In this document: positions 52,901 through 62,083 of the stretch, one piece after another
How positions within the stretch are numbered: the first letter of the stretch is position 1
Layout of the letters: each line of letters opens with the position of its first letter
Source: Pyxidicoccus trucidator
Lineage (GTDB): Bacteria > Myxococcota > Myxococcia > Myxococcales > Myxococcaceae
Length of the DNA: 64,000 bases
Assembly: GCF_010894435.1 (NCBI RefSeq)
Contig: NZ_JAAIXZ010000027.1
Location: 1-64,000 of the forward strand
Direction: 5' to 3'
Notes under the pieces: model-generated
Database searches by the model: none
What the model saw: the letters and a program-made list of their open reading frames with translations, nothing else
Told to the model about the DNA's origin: nothing
Program-made: the position numbers and the translations under genes

Positions 52901-55900
52901 CCTCCGCCACGGCGAGCTGGCGGCGCAGCACCTCCAGCAGCTCCGTGGGCTTGCCCTGTGAGGCCACCAGGCGCACCGTGCCGTCCAGCGCCTCGGTGTC
53001 CGAGGGCCGCAGCTCCAGCACGCGCTTCCAGGCGGTCAGCGCCTCGGCCTGCTCGCCCAGGTCCGTCTGGAGGCGGGCCAGCGCGCGGTACAGCTCGGCG
53101 CGGGACGCGTCCGCCGCCTTCATGGCCACTTCAACCAGCACCGAGGCGAGCTCCTCGGGCGCCTCCGCCTTGTCCACCAGCGAGACGCACAGCTCCAGCG
53201 AGCGCAGGTCGTCCGGCAGCTCGCGCAGCGCGCGAGTCGCCGAAACGAAGCCCATCTCCGGGTTCTCCAGCGGGCCGGCGTAGATTTCGGCGATGCGACG
53301 CAGGAGCGCGGCGCGCTCCTGGGGTACCGCCTCCGCCGAGGAGCGCGACTCCAGCATCTCCACCTGCTTCAGGTGGTTGCCCACCGAGGCGAAGATGGGC
53401 TCCAGCTGGCTGGCCGCGGCGCCACGCAACGGGCTGTCCGAGCGCGCCATCTCCTCCAGCGCGCCCACCGCGCCGGCATGCCCGGCCCGGCGCGCCAGCA
53501 CCGCCTGGTACAGCTCCAGCGCGCCGCGCGGGTCATCCAGGCGGGACACCTTGAGACGGCCCAGCCGCACCCGCAGGTCGGACGCCTCTTCCTGGGCGCC
53601 GCGCGCGTCCGCGAGCTGGATTTCACGCTCGATGTGCTGCGCCAGTTCCGGCCAGCGCTCCGTCTCCGCGAGCACCCGGCCCAGCAGCTTCAGCGCGTTG
53701 CCGTTCTCCGGCCGCAGGACGAGGACTTCCCGGTACGCCTGCGCCGCCAGCGACTTGTCCGCCAGCGTCTCCTCCGCCAGGTGGGCCAGCTCGAAGAGCA
53801 GATTCACCTGCGTGGCCGCGTTGGGCTCCGCCGCCACCTGCCGGCGCATGATGAGCGCCAGCTCACGGTGCGCGCCGGTGCGGCGGTGCACGCGGGCGAT
53901 GGACTCCAGCACACCCTTGTTCTTCGGATCCCTCCGGCTCACCTCCTCCAGCGCACGGACCGCGAGGTCGTAGCGCTTGAGGCGGTTGTCGTAGATGGCC
54001 GCCAGCCGCCGCCACAGGTCGCCGGCCAGCGGCTCCTGCGTGTCGCGCTCCAACTGGTCCTCGTACGCCCCGGCCACCTCCTCGAAGGAGCCCGAGTCCG
54101 CCGCCAGCCGCTCCAGCTCGTCCCGGACCGCGGCTTCCTGGGGGAACTCGTTGAAGGCCCGCAGGCGCGCGACGAAGGCGAGCGACGTCTGCCCCAGCGC
54201 CTCTCGCAGGGTGGCAATCTCCTGGACGTGCTCCAGCCGGCGCTCCGGAGCCACGCCGGGCAGCAGCACCTCCAGCACCTCCACCAGCTTCCGCGAGTCG
54301 TTGATGCCGCGGTAGACGGCCTCGAGCAGGCGCGCCGCTTCCACGCGCGGGCCGTCGTGCGCCATCAGTCGCTCCAGGCCGGCCACCACCTGGCCGTCAC
54401 CGGGCGCCAACTCCAGCAGCCGACGGTACACCGGCAGCGACTCGGCGGGGCCCACTTCCTTCTCCAGGAGCTGCGCGCGCTTCAGCAGCCAGCCCCGGCG
54501 CGCGTTGTCGTCCGCCGCCCCGTCCGCGAGCTGGTCCAGCACGTCCGCCTGCTCCGCGAAGCGCCGCGTCTTCGCGTACAGCTTCTCCAGCGCGAGCAGC
54601 CCCTCGGGCAGCTTCCGCAGCGCCAGCGCCGAGCGGTAGGTCTCAATCGCCTTCGCGTCCTCACCCGAGTTGGCGTACGCCTCGCCGGCCTTGAGCATCA
54701 GGCCCACGCGCTCCTCGGGGTCCGCGGACAGCTGCGCCTGGCGCGCATACACCTCGGAGAGGCTCTTGGCGTTCTGGCCCTTCTCGTACAGTCGCGAGAG
54801 GGCCTCCAGCGCCTGCCGGTCCTGCGGCGCGTCGGCCAGCAGGTTCTTCCAGAGGCGCGTGGCCTCCTCGGGCTGGTCCAGCGACTCGCGCACCTCGGCC
54901 GCCCGCCGGAGCAGGTCCAGCGCGGCCGGGTCACCGGACGTCAGCTCCACCGCCGCCGTCTCGTAGATCTCCGCCAGCACCTCGTGCGAGCCCGTCTCGC
55001 GCCCGAGCCGCTCCAGGTCCGGCCGCACGCCGTCCCGATCCAACCCCTGCGCGAAGGACTTCACCGCCGACATGAAGGCCAGCGACGGCTGGTGCATGTC
55101 GCGCTCGTAGATGCGGCGCACCTCTCCCGCGAGGAGGATCTTCTCCACGGTGAGGGCGGACTCCATCCGCGCCTCGCGCAGCGCCACGCGGCGGGCATGG
55201 TCGCCCACCTGCGCCAGCACCGGGTCCAGCACTTCCAGCGCCGCGCCGCTCGCGGGCACGGCCGCCTTCACCCACGCCTCCAGCGCGGCCCGCGCGCCCG
55301 GGTGTCCCGGGTCCTCGGCGAGGATGCGCTTGTAGAGGCCCAGCGCGGCGTTCGGGTCGTCCAGCACCGTGCGCTGCAGCTCCGCCAAGCGGAACGACAC
55401 CTCGCGGCCCTGCGGGCTCTGCCCCTCCTGGTTGCGGCGCAGCGCCAGCACCCAGGCGAGGTCCTCGTTCTTCCCGCCCTCGGTGTAGAGGCGGTCCAGC
55501 GTGGCCGCGGCCTCGCGGTTCGCCGTGTCCCGCTCGGCAATCGCGCGCCACGCCGCGGCGGCGCTTTCCTTGTCGGTGAGCCGCGTCTCGTGCAGCAGCG
55601 CGGCCTCGCGCAGGAACACCAGCTGCTCGGTGGGCTCCACCGTCACGGCGGCCAGCTTCTCCAGCACCTCGGCCAGCGCGGCCCACTCCTCGCCCGCGCG
55701 GTGCAGGCGCTGAAGGGCGCGGAGGCTGTCCAGGTTGCCGGGCTCCAGAGCCAGCAGCGCGCGGAGGGCCTTCACCGCACCGGCCTTGTCGTCCAGCTTC
55801 TTCTCCTGCACCTCGGCCAGCTCGCGCAGCAGCGCCAGCCGCGCCGGGCCCACGTCGCCCTCCTCCGCCAGCTCGGCCAGAATCTCGGCGTAGCTGTCCA

Positions 55901-58900
55901 GCGAGTCCGCGTCCTCCGCCGCCTGCCGGGCCGTGGAGCGCAGGCCCGCGTCACCCGGGGCCAGCCGCAGGGCGCGCGCCAGGGACGCGAAGGCCAGCTC
56001 CGGCTGACGCAGGTGCGCCAGATGCACCTGCGCCGCGTGCCGCAGCGCCTGCACGCGCGCGGAGTCGTCCTTCGCCACCTCGGCCAGCACGTCCAGCGTG
56101 GCCACCAGCTTGCGGTGGTCCTTGGTGCGCTCGAAGGCGGGCACCAGCACCCGCGCCGCGGCCTCACGCGCGGGGCCGGAGGCGAGCATGGCCTCCAGCG
56201 CGGCCAGCGCGTCCGGGTCCGTGGGGCGCTGGGTGAGGATGTCCGCGTAGCTCTGCACCGCCTCCGCGCTGCCGTCCTGCGAGCCCTGGAGCAGCTGCGC
56301 ACGGCGCAGCTTCAGGCGCGACACCTTGTCCGCCTCACCGGCCGACTCGGCCAGGGCAATCATCCGCGCCAGCGTGTCGCCCAGCTCGCGCGTGCGGCCG
56401 GCCTTCTCGTACAGCTCCGCCAGGCGCGGCAGGTGCCGCCCTTCCTCGGCGCCGTGCGACAGCGCGCCCTGCAGCGCCTCGGCGGCCTGCGCGGGACGCC
56501 CCAGCTCCGTGTTGAGGTCCACCAGTTGGAGCAGCAGCTGCAGGCGCTCCGGCCCGCGCGCGCCCTGGATGCGCTTGCGCAGCAGCCCCTCGGCGTCCGC
56601 CGCCCGACCCGCGCGGCCGTACAGCTTCACCAGCCGCTGAAGTACCGCGTTCGACTCGGGCGCGCGGCCCACCGCCGCCTCCAGCGCGGCAATCGCCTCC
56701 GCCGCCAGCCCGCCCTCCTCCGTCAGCGTCGCGGCCTCGGTGAGCAGCGGCACCGCCAGCGCCAGGTCCTCCGACTCGGAGGCCAGCGTGCGCAGCACGC
56801 GGCCGAGCTCCGCATGAGCCGACAGGTCGCGCGCCAGCCGCAGCGCCTCCGCGCGGCCGCTCTCGTCCTTCGGGTCCTCGCGCAGGGCGCGCATCCGGAC
56901 GTCGAAGGCGGCGCGGCTGTCGGCGAGCTGCTTCTCATGGATGCTGGCCAGCAGCGCGAACAGACGCTTGCGCTCAGCCGCCTCCGTCGTGGACTCCAGC
57001 TGCTGCTGGAGCGCCGCCACCTGCCGCTGGTGGTCACCGGTGCGGCCGTAGTGGGCCGCCAGCGCCTCGGCGATTTCCAGCGTGCGCACGCCCGCCGCCG
57101 CCAGCCGCTCCAGCCCGCCCACCACCACGCCGGTGGAGACGTTCTCCGCCAGCAGGCCGAGGAACAGGTCCGACGCGTCCTCCTGCCGGCCCAGCCGCTC
57201 CGCGTACAGCTTGCCCTGCCGGGCCATCCACTCGTTGCGCTCGAGCTGCGTCTCCGCCAGCCCCGCCAGCCGGCCTGCCAGCGCCGCCGCCTCGTCGAAC
57301 TTCGACAGCGCCACGCACAGCGCCTGCAGCCGCTGCACCGCCGACGGGTCCTCCGGCGCCAGCTGCACCAGCTGGCGCACCAGCGGCTCCAGCTCCTCGG
57401 GCGCCGCGCCGGCCGCCTCGCGGCGGGACACGTCCGCTTCCAGGCGGGCCTGCGGGTCGTCCGCGAGCGCCGCCGCCGACTGCAGCGACTTCACCGCCTC
57501 CGCCGCCGCCGCGTCACCGGGCGCACGCGCCAGCACCTCGCGCCACGCGGCCTCCGCGCGCGACGGGTCCGCCAGTGGCCCCTGGAGGAGCTGCGCCAGC
57601 TGGCGCCACAGCTGCGCCGCCACCTCGGGCAGCGGGGCCGCCTGCGCCGCGCGTTGCAGCGCCAGGGCCAGCGCGGGCTGCGCCTGGGCCTTCTCCGCGT
57701 GCTCAATCACCGAGCCGAGCAGCAATGGGCGCCCCGGGTCCAGCTCCAGCGCCCGCGCCAGCACCTCGAAGGCGCCGCGCGCGTCGTCCTTCTCCTCGAA
57801 CATCAGCGCGAGCGCCTCGCAGAAGGCCACCCGCTCCGAGCGCGGACGCGGCGCCAGCAGCGCCAGGTCCAGCAGCGGCACCACCGCCTCCAGCTCCTCG
57901 TCCTCGGCCAGCAGCCGCGCCAGCTGGAAGGCCGCCAGCGCCTGCGTGGCGTCCAGCTTCAGCGCCGCCTCCAGGTGCGTGCGCGCCGCCGTGGCGTCCT
58001 TCAGCTGCGTCAGGCACAGCTCCGCCAGGCGCAGCCGCATGGCCGCCTGCGCCCCCTTGTCCTTCACCGTGGCCAGGTAGCGCTCCAGCACCGCCACCGC
58101 GTCCGAGGCGCGCCCCTTCTCCAGCAGCAGCTCGGTGGTGAGGCTCGCCGCGTCCACGCGGGACGGGTCCGCCGCCACGGCCTTCTCGAAGGCGGCGAGC
58201 GCGCCGTCCCCGTCGTTCAGCTTGCCCAGCCGCAGCGTGCCCACGCGCAGCCACAGGTCCACCTGCGCGCCGCGGTCCTTGACCTCGCCCGCCATCGCCT
58301 CAATCTGGGCAATCGCCGGAGCGAAGTCGCCGCCGGCACGCTCGGCCAGCTTCTCAATCAGCGACAGGCCTTCCGGCATGCCCGGCCACAGCAGGAAGCA
58401 GCGGTCCAACGCCTCCTTCACCTTGCCCGTCGCGCCCGCGTCGTACCAGGCGAACAGCTTCGCCACGAGGAGCGACAGCCGGGCCGCGCTCTTCCGGTCG
58501 CGCTCCTCCAGCGACATGCTGCGCAGCATCCGCACGCGGTCTCGCCACGTGTGCTCGAAGCGCTGCAGCGCGCGCGTCGCCTTCTCCACGCGCGCGTTCT
58601 GCGGCTCCAGCGTCCGGGCGACTTCCAGCACCTTGTGCGCCAGCGCGTGCTCGGTGGGGTCGTCCACCAGCTTCTCGGCGAGCGCCGCGTACTCCTCGGC
58701 CATGCCCGCGTCGCCCAGCGCCTCACGCTCGCGCTCCAGCGCCTCGAAGACGGGCTGGAAGAGCTGCTCGGACAGCAGCAGCTGGCGCACGCGCCGGAAG
58801 ATGGCCCGGTCCGGCTTCGCCCGCGCCGCGCGTTGCAGGCACAGCACCGCCCTGTCGCGGCGGAACAGCTTCTGCTCGTAGAGGTCCGCCGCCTTGAGGT

Positions 58901-59276
58901 AGTGGCCCGCGCCCTCCTCGCCCTGCGTGGCGGCGCCCAGCCGCTCGAGCACGTCCGCCAGCGACGCCGCGTCCTGCCGCGTCTCGTGCAGCCGCTTCAG
59001 GCCCCGCAGCGCCGGCAGCGGGTCCTTGGCAACCAGCTGCGCTCGCTTGAGCAGCTCCTCGGCGCGGGGCGCGTTGCGCTGCCGCTCGTGGGCCAGCTCC
59101 GCCGCGCGGCACAGCAGGCGAACCGCCTCATCGGCGGGGACGTCTCGGGAGCGCCCCTCGTAGAGGCGGATCAGCTCTTCCACACGGCCGGCCTTCTCGA
59201 GGGCGGCTTCAGCTTCGACGAAGGTCCGGTCATCGGACACTCGGAGCGTGGGGCGCGGGGGCGTGGGCTGTTGCAT
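46998..59276 (-). CDS. agmK: Giant TPR gliding protein AgmK/GltI
   Basis: 4,092 residues, made almost entirely of tetratricopeptide-like helical hairpins: blocks such as AAxxYRxxLxLDPxNxxALxxLxxLYxxxGxWxELAxVLERxxxL recur through about the first 3,650 residues. The last 400 or so are different ([30 protein letters not shown]) and may form a separate capping domain. No signal peptide or membrane segment is seen. A giant TPR scaffold placed beside agmX and pglI identifies it as AgmK/GltI, required for gliding and for the regularly spaced protein clusters along the cell. The start at 59276 begins [13 protein letters not shown]; the frame runs 31 codons further up but through the terminator region, so the shorter form is preferred. 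The gene is uninterrupted. A terminator upstream suggests it has its own promoter in 59277-59367. Confidence 0.9.
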   Translation of the reverse strand: MQQPTPPRPTLRVSDDRTFVEAEAALEKAGRVEELIRLYEGRSRDVPADEAVRLLCRAAELAHERQRNAPRAEELLKRAQLVAKDPLPALRGLKRLHETRQDAASLADVLERLGAATQGEEGAGHYLKAADLYEQKLFRRDRAVLCLQRAARAKPDRAIFRRVRQLLLSEQLFQPVFEALEREREALGDAGMAEEYAALAEKLVDDPTEHALAHKVLEVARTLEPQNARVEKATRALQRFEHTWRDRVRMLRSMSLEERDRKSAARLSLLVAKLFAWYDAGATGKVKEALDRCFLLWPGMPEGLSLIEKLAERAGGDFAPAIAQIEAMAGEVKDRGAQVDLWLRVGTLRLGKLNDGDGALAAFEKAVAADPSRVDAASLTTELLLEKGRASDAVAVLERYLATVKDKGAQAAMRLRLAELCLTQLKDATAARTHLEAALKLDATQALAAFQLARLLAEDEELEAVVPLLDLALLAPRPRSERVAFCEALALMFEEKDDARGAFEVLARALELDPGRPLLLGSVIEHAEKAQAQPALALALQRAAQAAPLPEVAAQLWRQLAQLLQGPLADPSRAEAAWREVLARAPGDAAAAEAVKSLQSAAALADDPQARLEADVSRREAAGAAPEELEPLVRQLVQLAPEDPSAVQRLQALCVALSKFDEAAALAGRLAGLAETQLERNEWMARQGKLYAERLGRQEDASDLFLGLLAENVSTGVVVGGLERLAAAGVRTLEIAEALAAHYGRTGDHQRQVAALQQQLESTTEAAERKRLFALLASIHEKQLADSRAAFDVRMRALREDPKDESGRAEALRLARDLSAHAELGRVLRTLASESEDLALAVPLLTEAATLTEEGGLAAEAIAALEAAVGRAPESNAVLQRLVKLYGRAGRAADAEGLLRKRIQGARGPERLQLLLQLVDLNTELGRPAQAAEALQGALSHGAEEGRHLPRLAELYEKAGRTRELGDTLARMIALAESAGEADKVSRLKLRRAQLLQGSQDGSAEAVQSYADILTQRPTDPDALAALEAMLASGPAREAAARVLVPAFERTKDHRKLVATLDVLAEVAKDDSARVQALRHAAQVHLAHLRQPELAFASLARALRLAPGDAGLRSTARQAAEDADSLDSYAEILAELAEEGDVGPARLALLRELAEVQEKKLDDKAGAVKALRALLALEPGNLDSLRALQRLHRAGEEWAALAEVLEKLAAVTVEPTEQLVFLREAALLHETRLTDKESAAAAWRAIAERDTANREAAATLDRLYTEGGKNEDLAWVLALRRNQEGQSPQGREVSFRLAELQRTVLDDPNAALGLYKRILAEDPGHPGARAALEAWVKAAVPASGAALEVLDPVLAQVGDHARRVALREARMESALTVEKILLAGEVRRIYERDMHQPSLAFMSAVKSFAQGLDRDGVRPDLERLGRETGSHEVLAEIYETAAVELTSGDPAALDLLRRAAEVRESLDQPEEATRLWKNLLADAPQDRQALEALSRLYEKGQNAKSLSEVYARQAQLSADPEERVGLMLKAGEAYANSGEDAKAIETYRSALALRKLPEGLLALEKLYAKTRRFAEQADVLDQLADGAADDNARRGWLLKRAQLLEKEVGPAESLPVYRRLLELAPGDGQVVAGLERLMAHDGPRVEAARLLEAVYRGINDSRKLVEVLEVLLPGVAPERRLEHVQEIATLREALGQTSLAFVARLRAFNEFPQEAAVRDELERLAADSGSFEEVAGAYEDQLERDTQEPLAGDLWRRLAAIYDNRLKRYDLAVRALEEVSRRDPKNKGVLESIARVHRRTGAHRELALIMRRQVAAEPNAATQVNLLFELAHLAEETLADKSLAAQAYREVLVLRPENGNALKLLGRVLAETERWPELAQHIEREIQLADARGAQEEASDLRVRLGRLKVSRLDDPRGALELYQAVLARRAGHAGAVGALEEMARSDSPLRGAAASQLEPIFASVGNHLKQVEMLESRSSAEAVPQERAALLRRIAEIYAGPLENPEMGFVSATRALRELPDDLRSLELCVSLVDKAEAPEELASVLVEVAMKAADASRAELYRALARLQTDLGEQAEALTAWKRVLELRPSDTEALDGTVRLVASQGKPTELLEVLRRQLAVAEEPSRRAAVLFQIGTLQEEQLKDSLGALATFRRLLELKPDDVPTLERMEALCQKQERWPELADALAKRIALLPPESGLELKFRLASVRETRLMDKTGALALYGEVLAVQPNHPGAVGRMEAIVTREPQNLLAVETLLRAFRASGDVPRLAQVIETRVGVSTDASERKALLGELATLRESQGESELAFLALFRAFKEDPNDGEVRRRLENATDASDSYDELVAAYEEALPRVAEAADAAQVCLKLGQLLETKLRDSDRAVSYYERARTLHPAVQDKALVALDRLYLHLEAWPELAGILEALVTGATEPADRLGYLFRLGQLYQERLDSPDRAAGAYEAILKQEPAHLASARLLEGIYESAGASEKLYAILKLQADKVVGAERDRVLGKMAQVSSEGLSDLGRSIDLYRELLAKNSRNEQAFSALESLYERADRPQDLRELLEGRLAVTLDPREVVRLNERLGRVVYRLLKQPEDAVPYFKAALDRDPRHRGVLDTLRELYDETGQREELVGVLRRLVPLQENSEGVKALRLRLAEVLAGMGRREEALDAARRALEVEPHHVPDLERVYALFESLRAWNDAVRALELKVQVHLAAEERERAVAAYFAVADLWEGQGGKPEQAAGALEKVLELDPANRTSYERVRGLYKTHNDWRAYATVMDRYMPNLVTDEEKLASLRELARVQEERLGQKDVAFLALCRALQLDASDDTLREEVERLADETGSHEELAAVYEEVADELPRGALAERLYATLARVHDTRLDDPQAAEGAFRKILEFDPTNATALDGLAAVFQRRGRDKEYVVALEQKLEAAGSIEQRKGILKEIARVWDEKLEDPAEAASALLRALELEPDAETLGVLTTLYRRQRSWPDVASSLLRARDLADTAEERARIQVEVAGVYERDLGDDEAAVSAYRQALELDPVNRTALEALEQLHTKLDQPADLLAVYERMLELSEDWREKVRVLFRSATIWEDKYQNPANADVCVEGVLSIDPQNVQAIKALIRLRRTQGRWEDLISAYERQLSLATSVQEQAELYVDIGNVQYQQLKALDKAVNSYHAALAADPACRPALHALGNLYERSGNWPFALEMLAKEAELAGQTPNAVELYYRLGKINEDMLMDSGSARSAYQQALAIDAGHLPSIRALKGIQEQEKDWSGYEQTLRQEAEQTEDPAAKGRALLDVARYHAETREDRDTATGYWQEALKHIPDSLEAARPLADVYIAREDWASGERMLDIVTRKMAEKAMAEKDAVTAADLCRQLYRLGYVAEKLGRRDKALSCYEKAYELDATYLPALEGYGNLLVQTRRYEGALKVFQTILIHHREELTDLEVVEVYWQIGDIHAALGQADRAQNHFEKALAIDPGHEPTLRALVVLMDKAGQYEKSAELRQQLVSELEGEAKAKVALDLGRIARDHLHDPYMAIDAFTTALKAQPDAPEVMDQLYVLLRETRQGQKAADVLARMLALPALGMEPHKAKRVWFALGELRRDDLKDVEGATQAFNAALDLDPRFVEAFSALEAMLGAARQWKPLEENYTKMLGRLPKTPETHVARMALWRALGDLYLQVLKHPEGAVAAYGVAAKGLPDDATVQEAFADIAGQLPGREDEAIAALRRALPNTTDPRKVCGQLVRLCAVRKDYDGAWLAAQAVAGLLGEAGEDEQEILTKLGPYAKKKEALEPRPLNDQLWHNHLFHPKTRGPLAELMGLLFAKTGHLYAVPYQQYQLVPKKHRIDVASAQEYHVHHYRYVARMLGMDAVELYSPFLVATRERMAKRSNEPAPEPLINTELLQTHPACVRVGGKYFAEQGQKEVYYLLGRTLALARPELAFSQRVAVERLEAILQAALSLVVGNVRIAEAQHLVEPERRLLEKSLNEPDRAALAKAARAWLPTATPQAVRQYLEGAELTAARAGLFAAGEMEPVRRMVQGETGSAFRVPVRTKLRELLVFATSEDLHELRVAVGTHVEVQVRK

Positions 59277-59367
59277 GGGGAGGCGGGCCTTGGGAATGGA
59301 ATGGAACGCAGCGGGGGCGCCAGCGACCGGAACTCTACCGGTCACAAGCGCCCCCGAGCAATCATGC

Positions 59368-59387
59368 AAAACCCGCCAAACGGCGGG
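59368..59387 (-). terminator. Canonical terminator between the TPR gene and agmK
   Basis: CCCGCC (59372-59377), loop AAAC, GGCGGG (59382-59387); on the minus strand the stem is followed directly by TTTTGC. It begins 17 bases after the stop of the RGG/TPR gene. Confidence 0.75.
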
Positions 59388-59404
59388 AATTATTGGCTTT
59401 CTTG

Positions 59405-61336
59405 CTACTCAGCCGAGGGAGCGGCCGGGGGCGTCTCACCACCCTCGCCCGACTCTCCACCGTCCGCCGCGTCAGAAGCGGGAGGAGGGGCCACCGTCGG
59501 CGTCTCCGGAAGGGCGTTGGCCCGTTCCACACCGGCGGTGTCACCCAGCTGCGTGTAGAGGGCAATGGCCTTGTCACGCTGCTGCAGCTCTTCCGCGAGC
59601 TGGGCGGCGCGCGCCGTGTTGCCGAGCTTCTCGTGCAGGGGGAGCGCCTTGTCCTTGCGGCCGGCACCCTCCCAGGCCTCGGCGGCGGAGGCCGTCTCGC
59701 CGAGCAGCTCCAGCCACCGGGCACGGCCCGCCGGCTTCTGCTCCGCCTCGGCACGGGCCAGCTCGCGCTGGGCCAGCTCCTTCGCCTCGTCGTCCAGCTT
59801 CAGCCGCTGCATGAAGTGGAAGGCCTTGGGCGGCGGCAGGGGGCTGAGCACCTCCACCGCTTCACGGCGCTGGCCCACCGCCACCAGCAGGGTGGCGGCA
59901 CCGAGCCTGTCACCGCGCTCCACCAGGCCCTTCACCTCCAGGCCGCGGATGCGGTTGGCGCTGGCCATGTCCCGGGAGCGCTCGTACGACTTGCGCGCCA
60001 GGGTGAGCTTGCCGGCACGCTCGTAGGCGAGCGCCGCCTGGTCGAACTGGCGGGCGCGCTCGTACAGCCGGGCCACGTTCTCGAAGTCGCCCTTGCCCAC
60101 GTAGTGCTCCATGAGGAGCTCGTAGGCACCGGCCTTCTCCAGCGTGGGAGCGAGCTGGTCCGGGGGCAGCGTGCCCACCAGCCGGCGCGCGATGTCGTTG
60201 TCGCCGGCGGCCAGGGCGTTGCGCAGGGCGCTCTTGAGGTCCCCGCCCGCCTCGAACAGGCGCGCGGCGTCCGCGAACGAGTTGTTGCGCTCATGCAGCC
60301 GGCCCGCGTCGCGGGTGCGGCCCATGGCCTCCAGCTGTGCCACCTGCTCCTGCCAGGTGCCCGTCAGCTCGGGCAGCGGTCGCTCACCTCGCTCGGGGCG
60401 CTCGGGGCGCTCAGGCCGGGGGCCGCGCTCGGGACGCTCGCCCCGGGGCGGACGCTCCGGACGCGGACCGCGCTCGGGACGCTCGCCCCGCTCAGGACGA
60501 GCCCCACGCTCGGGTCGCTCGCCCCGCTCGGGACGGGCCCCGCGCTCACGGCGCTCCTCGGACCGGGGCGCCGGCGCGGCCTCCTCGGTCTCCGGGCCCG
60601 GCTGGCGGCCGCTGGCGGCGAAGGCCGTCTCGGCGCGCTCGCGGTCACCCGCCGCGCGCCAGGCCTGGCCCACCAGGAACATCACGTCCGTCCAGGCGTC
60701 GAACTTCTCCTTGGCCAGGTCCACCCCGGGCGCCGCGGGGGCAGCGGCCTCGGCGGGGGCAGCGCCCTCGACCGGAGCCTCGCCCTCGGCCGGAGCCGCG
60801 GCCTCACCCTCGGCTGGAGCAGCGGCCTCGGCGGGAGCCTCCACCGGAGCAGCGGCCTCCGCCGGAGCGGCAGCACCCTCGGCCGGAGCAGCCGACGCCT
60901 CGGGGGCGGGCGGCTTCGGCTGGCGCTGCACGCGCAGCAGCGTGGTGATGAGACGGCCACGCGTGTTGAGGTCCAGGTCGTCCAGGGACTTCAGGCGCAT
61001 GGGCCGCAGCGAGCGGACGATGGCCTGCAGGGGCCCCTTCTCCGCCACGAAGTCCGTCTTCGAGAGCGCCTTCTCCAGGGTGCTCAGCTCGGAGATGACA
61101 CGCTGGCCGGGGCCAACAGGGCCCTCGTCGCGATCTCTCCGGCCGCGGCCTCCGTCACGCCCACCAGGGCCACCGGGACCGCCACGACCACCGGGGCCAC
61201 CACCACGGCCACCGAAGCCCCCGCCGCCAAAACCACCGCCACCCGGGCCATCACGGCGCGGGCCCTGGCCCGGCGCACCCCCATCACGACCACGCCCACC
61301 GGGGCGCGGCCCACCGCTTCCATTCTCCTGAGGCAC
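59405..61336 (-). CDS. RGG-rich, TPR-like protein of the gliding cluster
   Basis: 643 residues. The N-terminus (1-75) is an RGG-type low-complexity stretch ([15 protein letters not shown]). Residues about 75-130 are folded. About 130-190 is Ala/Pro/Glu-rich, and about 255-325 is a run of ERPERG / RPERP repeats. Residues about 325-600 are TPR-like helical hairpins ([43 protein letters not shown]). No signal peptide, so cytoplasmic. The start is GTG at 61336 with a GGGAGA site; it is 12 bases after gltH, so the two are co-transcribed, and a terminator follows. In M. xanthus I recall small genes between gltH and gltI at this place, but I cannot match this one to a name. RGG boxes suggest RNA binding or condensate formation; that is inference. 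Confidence 0.75.
   Translation of the reverse strand: MPQENGSGGPRPGGRGRDGGAPGQGPRRDGPGGGGFGGGGFGGRGGGPGGRGGPGGPGGRDGGRGRRDRDEGPVGPGQRVISELSTLEKALSKTDFVAEKGPLQAIVRSLRPMRLKSLDDLDLNTRGRLITTLLRVQRQPKPPAPEASAAPAEGAAAPAEAAAPVEAPAEAAAPAEGEAAAPAEGEAPVEGAAPAEAAAPAAPGVDLAKEKFDAWTDVMFLVGQAWRAAGDRERAETAFAASGRQPGPETEEAAPAPRSEERRERGARPERGERPERGARPERGERPERGPRPERPPRGERPERGPRPERPERPERGERPLPELTGTWQEQVAQLEAMGRTRDAGRLHERNNSFADAARLFEAGGDLKSALRNALAAGDNDIARRLVGTLPPDQLAPTLEKAGAYELLMEHYVGKGDFENVARLYERARQFDQAALAYERAGKLTLARKSYERSRDMASANRIRGLEVKGLVERGDRLGAATLLVAVGQRREAVEVLSPLPPPKAFHFMQRLKLDDEAKELAQRELARAEAEQKPAGRARWLELLGETASAAEAWEGAGRKDKALPLHEKLGNTARAAQLAEELQQRDKAIALYTQLGDTAGVERANALPETPTVAPPPASDAADGGESGEGGETPPAAPSAE
60370..60560 (-). 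repeat. Tandem in-frame ERPERG repeats within the TPR gene
   Basis: Degenerate short units (CGCTCGGGACGCTCGCCCCG and variants on the + strand) encode about ten ERP / RPERG turns. A likely length-variable, disordered linker. Confidence 0.75.
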
Positions 61337-61348
61337 GTCTTTCTCCCG

Positions 61349-61978
61349 CTAGAACGCGTAGCGAATATTCGGCGCCACCGCGAACCCGAAGGAGCCTCCG
61401 CTAACGAGATAGTTCCCCGTTACCTCGAGCCCCACGGAAAAGTGGCGCAGCCTTGTGTAGTACTCCACTCCGGGCCCGGCAAACACAAGAATGTCGGAAT
61501 CGGGGAGCAGACGCTTCGGCGAGAACATCGCGAGGCCTCCGCCGGCGCGGAGGTAGAACCACGTGCGCTTCGTTTCCTGGCTGTCCGCCAGGCCCAGCAG
61601 GCGCGCGCGCAGCGCCAGGCCGGGAACCATCGACGAGAAGTCCCCGGACACCGCGCCGCCCGAGTTGCCGACGTACTCGGCGCTCGTCCGGATGCTGGAG
61701 CCCATGATGAACAGGCCCACGGAGAGCCGCTCACCCAGGTCCACGCCTACCTCCACCTGCGCCATGGGGCCCGAGGAGAAGGGCCGCGGCGTACCCTCGG
61801 GGGCCGGCGGGTTGGTGAGGAACAGCGGGCCACCCATCACCGCGAAGTACACGCCCCGCTCGATTTCATCGAACGTGACGGCGGGGCGGTCCCCGTTGGC
61901 GGAGGTGGGCTGCTGGGCGCTCGCGACCAGGGGGAGGACGAACGCGGCGCACAGGGCAAGGGGGGCGAGGGCTTTCAT
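61349..61978 (-). CDS. gltH: Outer-membrane protein of the gliding cluster, GltH-like
   Basis: 209 residues. A Sec signal (MKALAPLALCAAFVLPLVASA) is followed by a body with alternating hydrophobic strands (GPMAQVEVGVDLGERLSVGLF, LALRARLLG, TWFYLRAGGGLAMF, HFSVGLEVTGNYLV) and a C-terminal strand ending in Phe (APNIRYAF), the hallmark of Bam-inserted beta-barrels. It probably forms a small outer-membrane barrel of eight or so strands. Its position between the pglI/gltG homologue and the TPR genes points to GltH, an outer-membrane part of the gliding complex (I believe also called CglE). AGGA lies just before the ATG. The gltG stop is 105 bases upstream, with a hairpin in the gap. Confidence 0.7.
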   Translation of the reverse strand: MKALAPLALCAAFVLPLVASAQQPTSANGDRPAVTFDEIERGVYFAVMGGPLFLTNPPAPEGTPRPFSSGPMAQVEVGVDLGERLSVGLFIMGSSIRTSAEYVGNSGGAVSGDFSSMVPGLALRARLLGLADSQETKRTWFYLRAGGGLAMFSPKRLLPDSDILVFAGPGVEYYTRLRHFSVGLEVTGNYLVSGGSFGFAVAPNIRYAF

Positions 61979-62033
61979 GCGGTCCTGACGTTAGCGCGGC
62001 TTCCATGGGGGATGGGAGCCGGTGGAGACAGCA

Positions 62034-62060
62034 CGGGCGGACTCTTTCGGAGTCCGCCCG
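62034..62060 (-). terminator. 11-bp hairpin between gltG and gltH
   Basis: CGGGCGGACTC (62034-62044) pairs perfectly with GAGTCCGCCCG (62050-62060), loop TTTCG. No U-run follows on the minus strand, so it may lower rather than stop readthrough into gltH. Confidence 0.45.
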
Positions 62061-62083
62061 CGGCACAGACTGGCAGCCCGGCG

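Noticed and set aside
59277-59369. Upstream start for agmK at 59369
   Set aside because: The added 31 residues overlap the terminator hairpin region and do not resemble the rest; the ATG at 59276 is simpler.
53373-59558. Plus-strand open frame of about 2,000 codons opposite agmK (also 47022-52961)
   Set aside because: Mirror frames of a GC-rich, stop-poor TPR gene; compositions rich in Arg, Gln and Leu without structure, and no ribosome sites.
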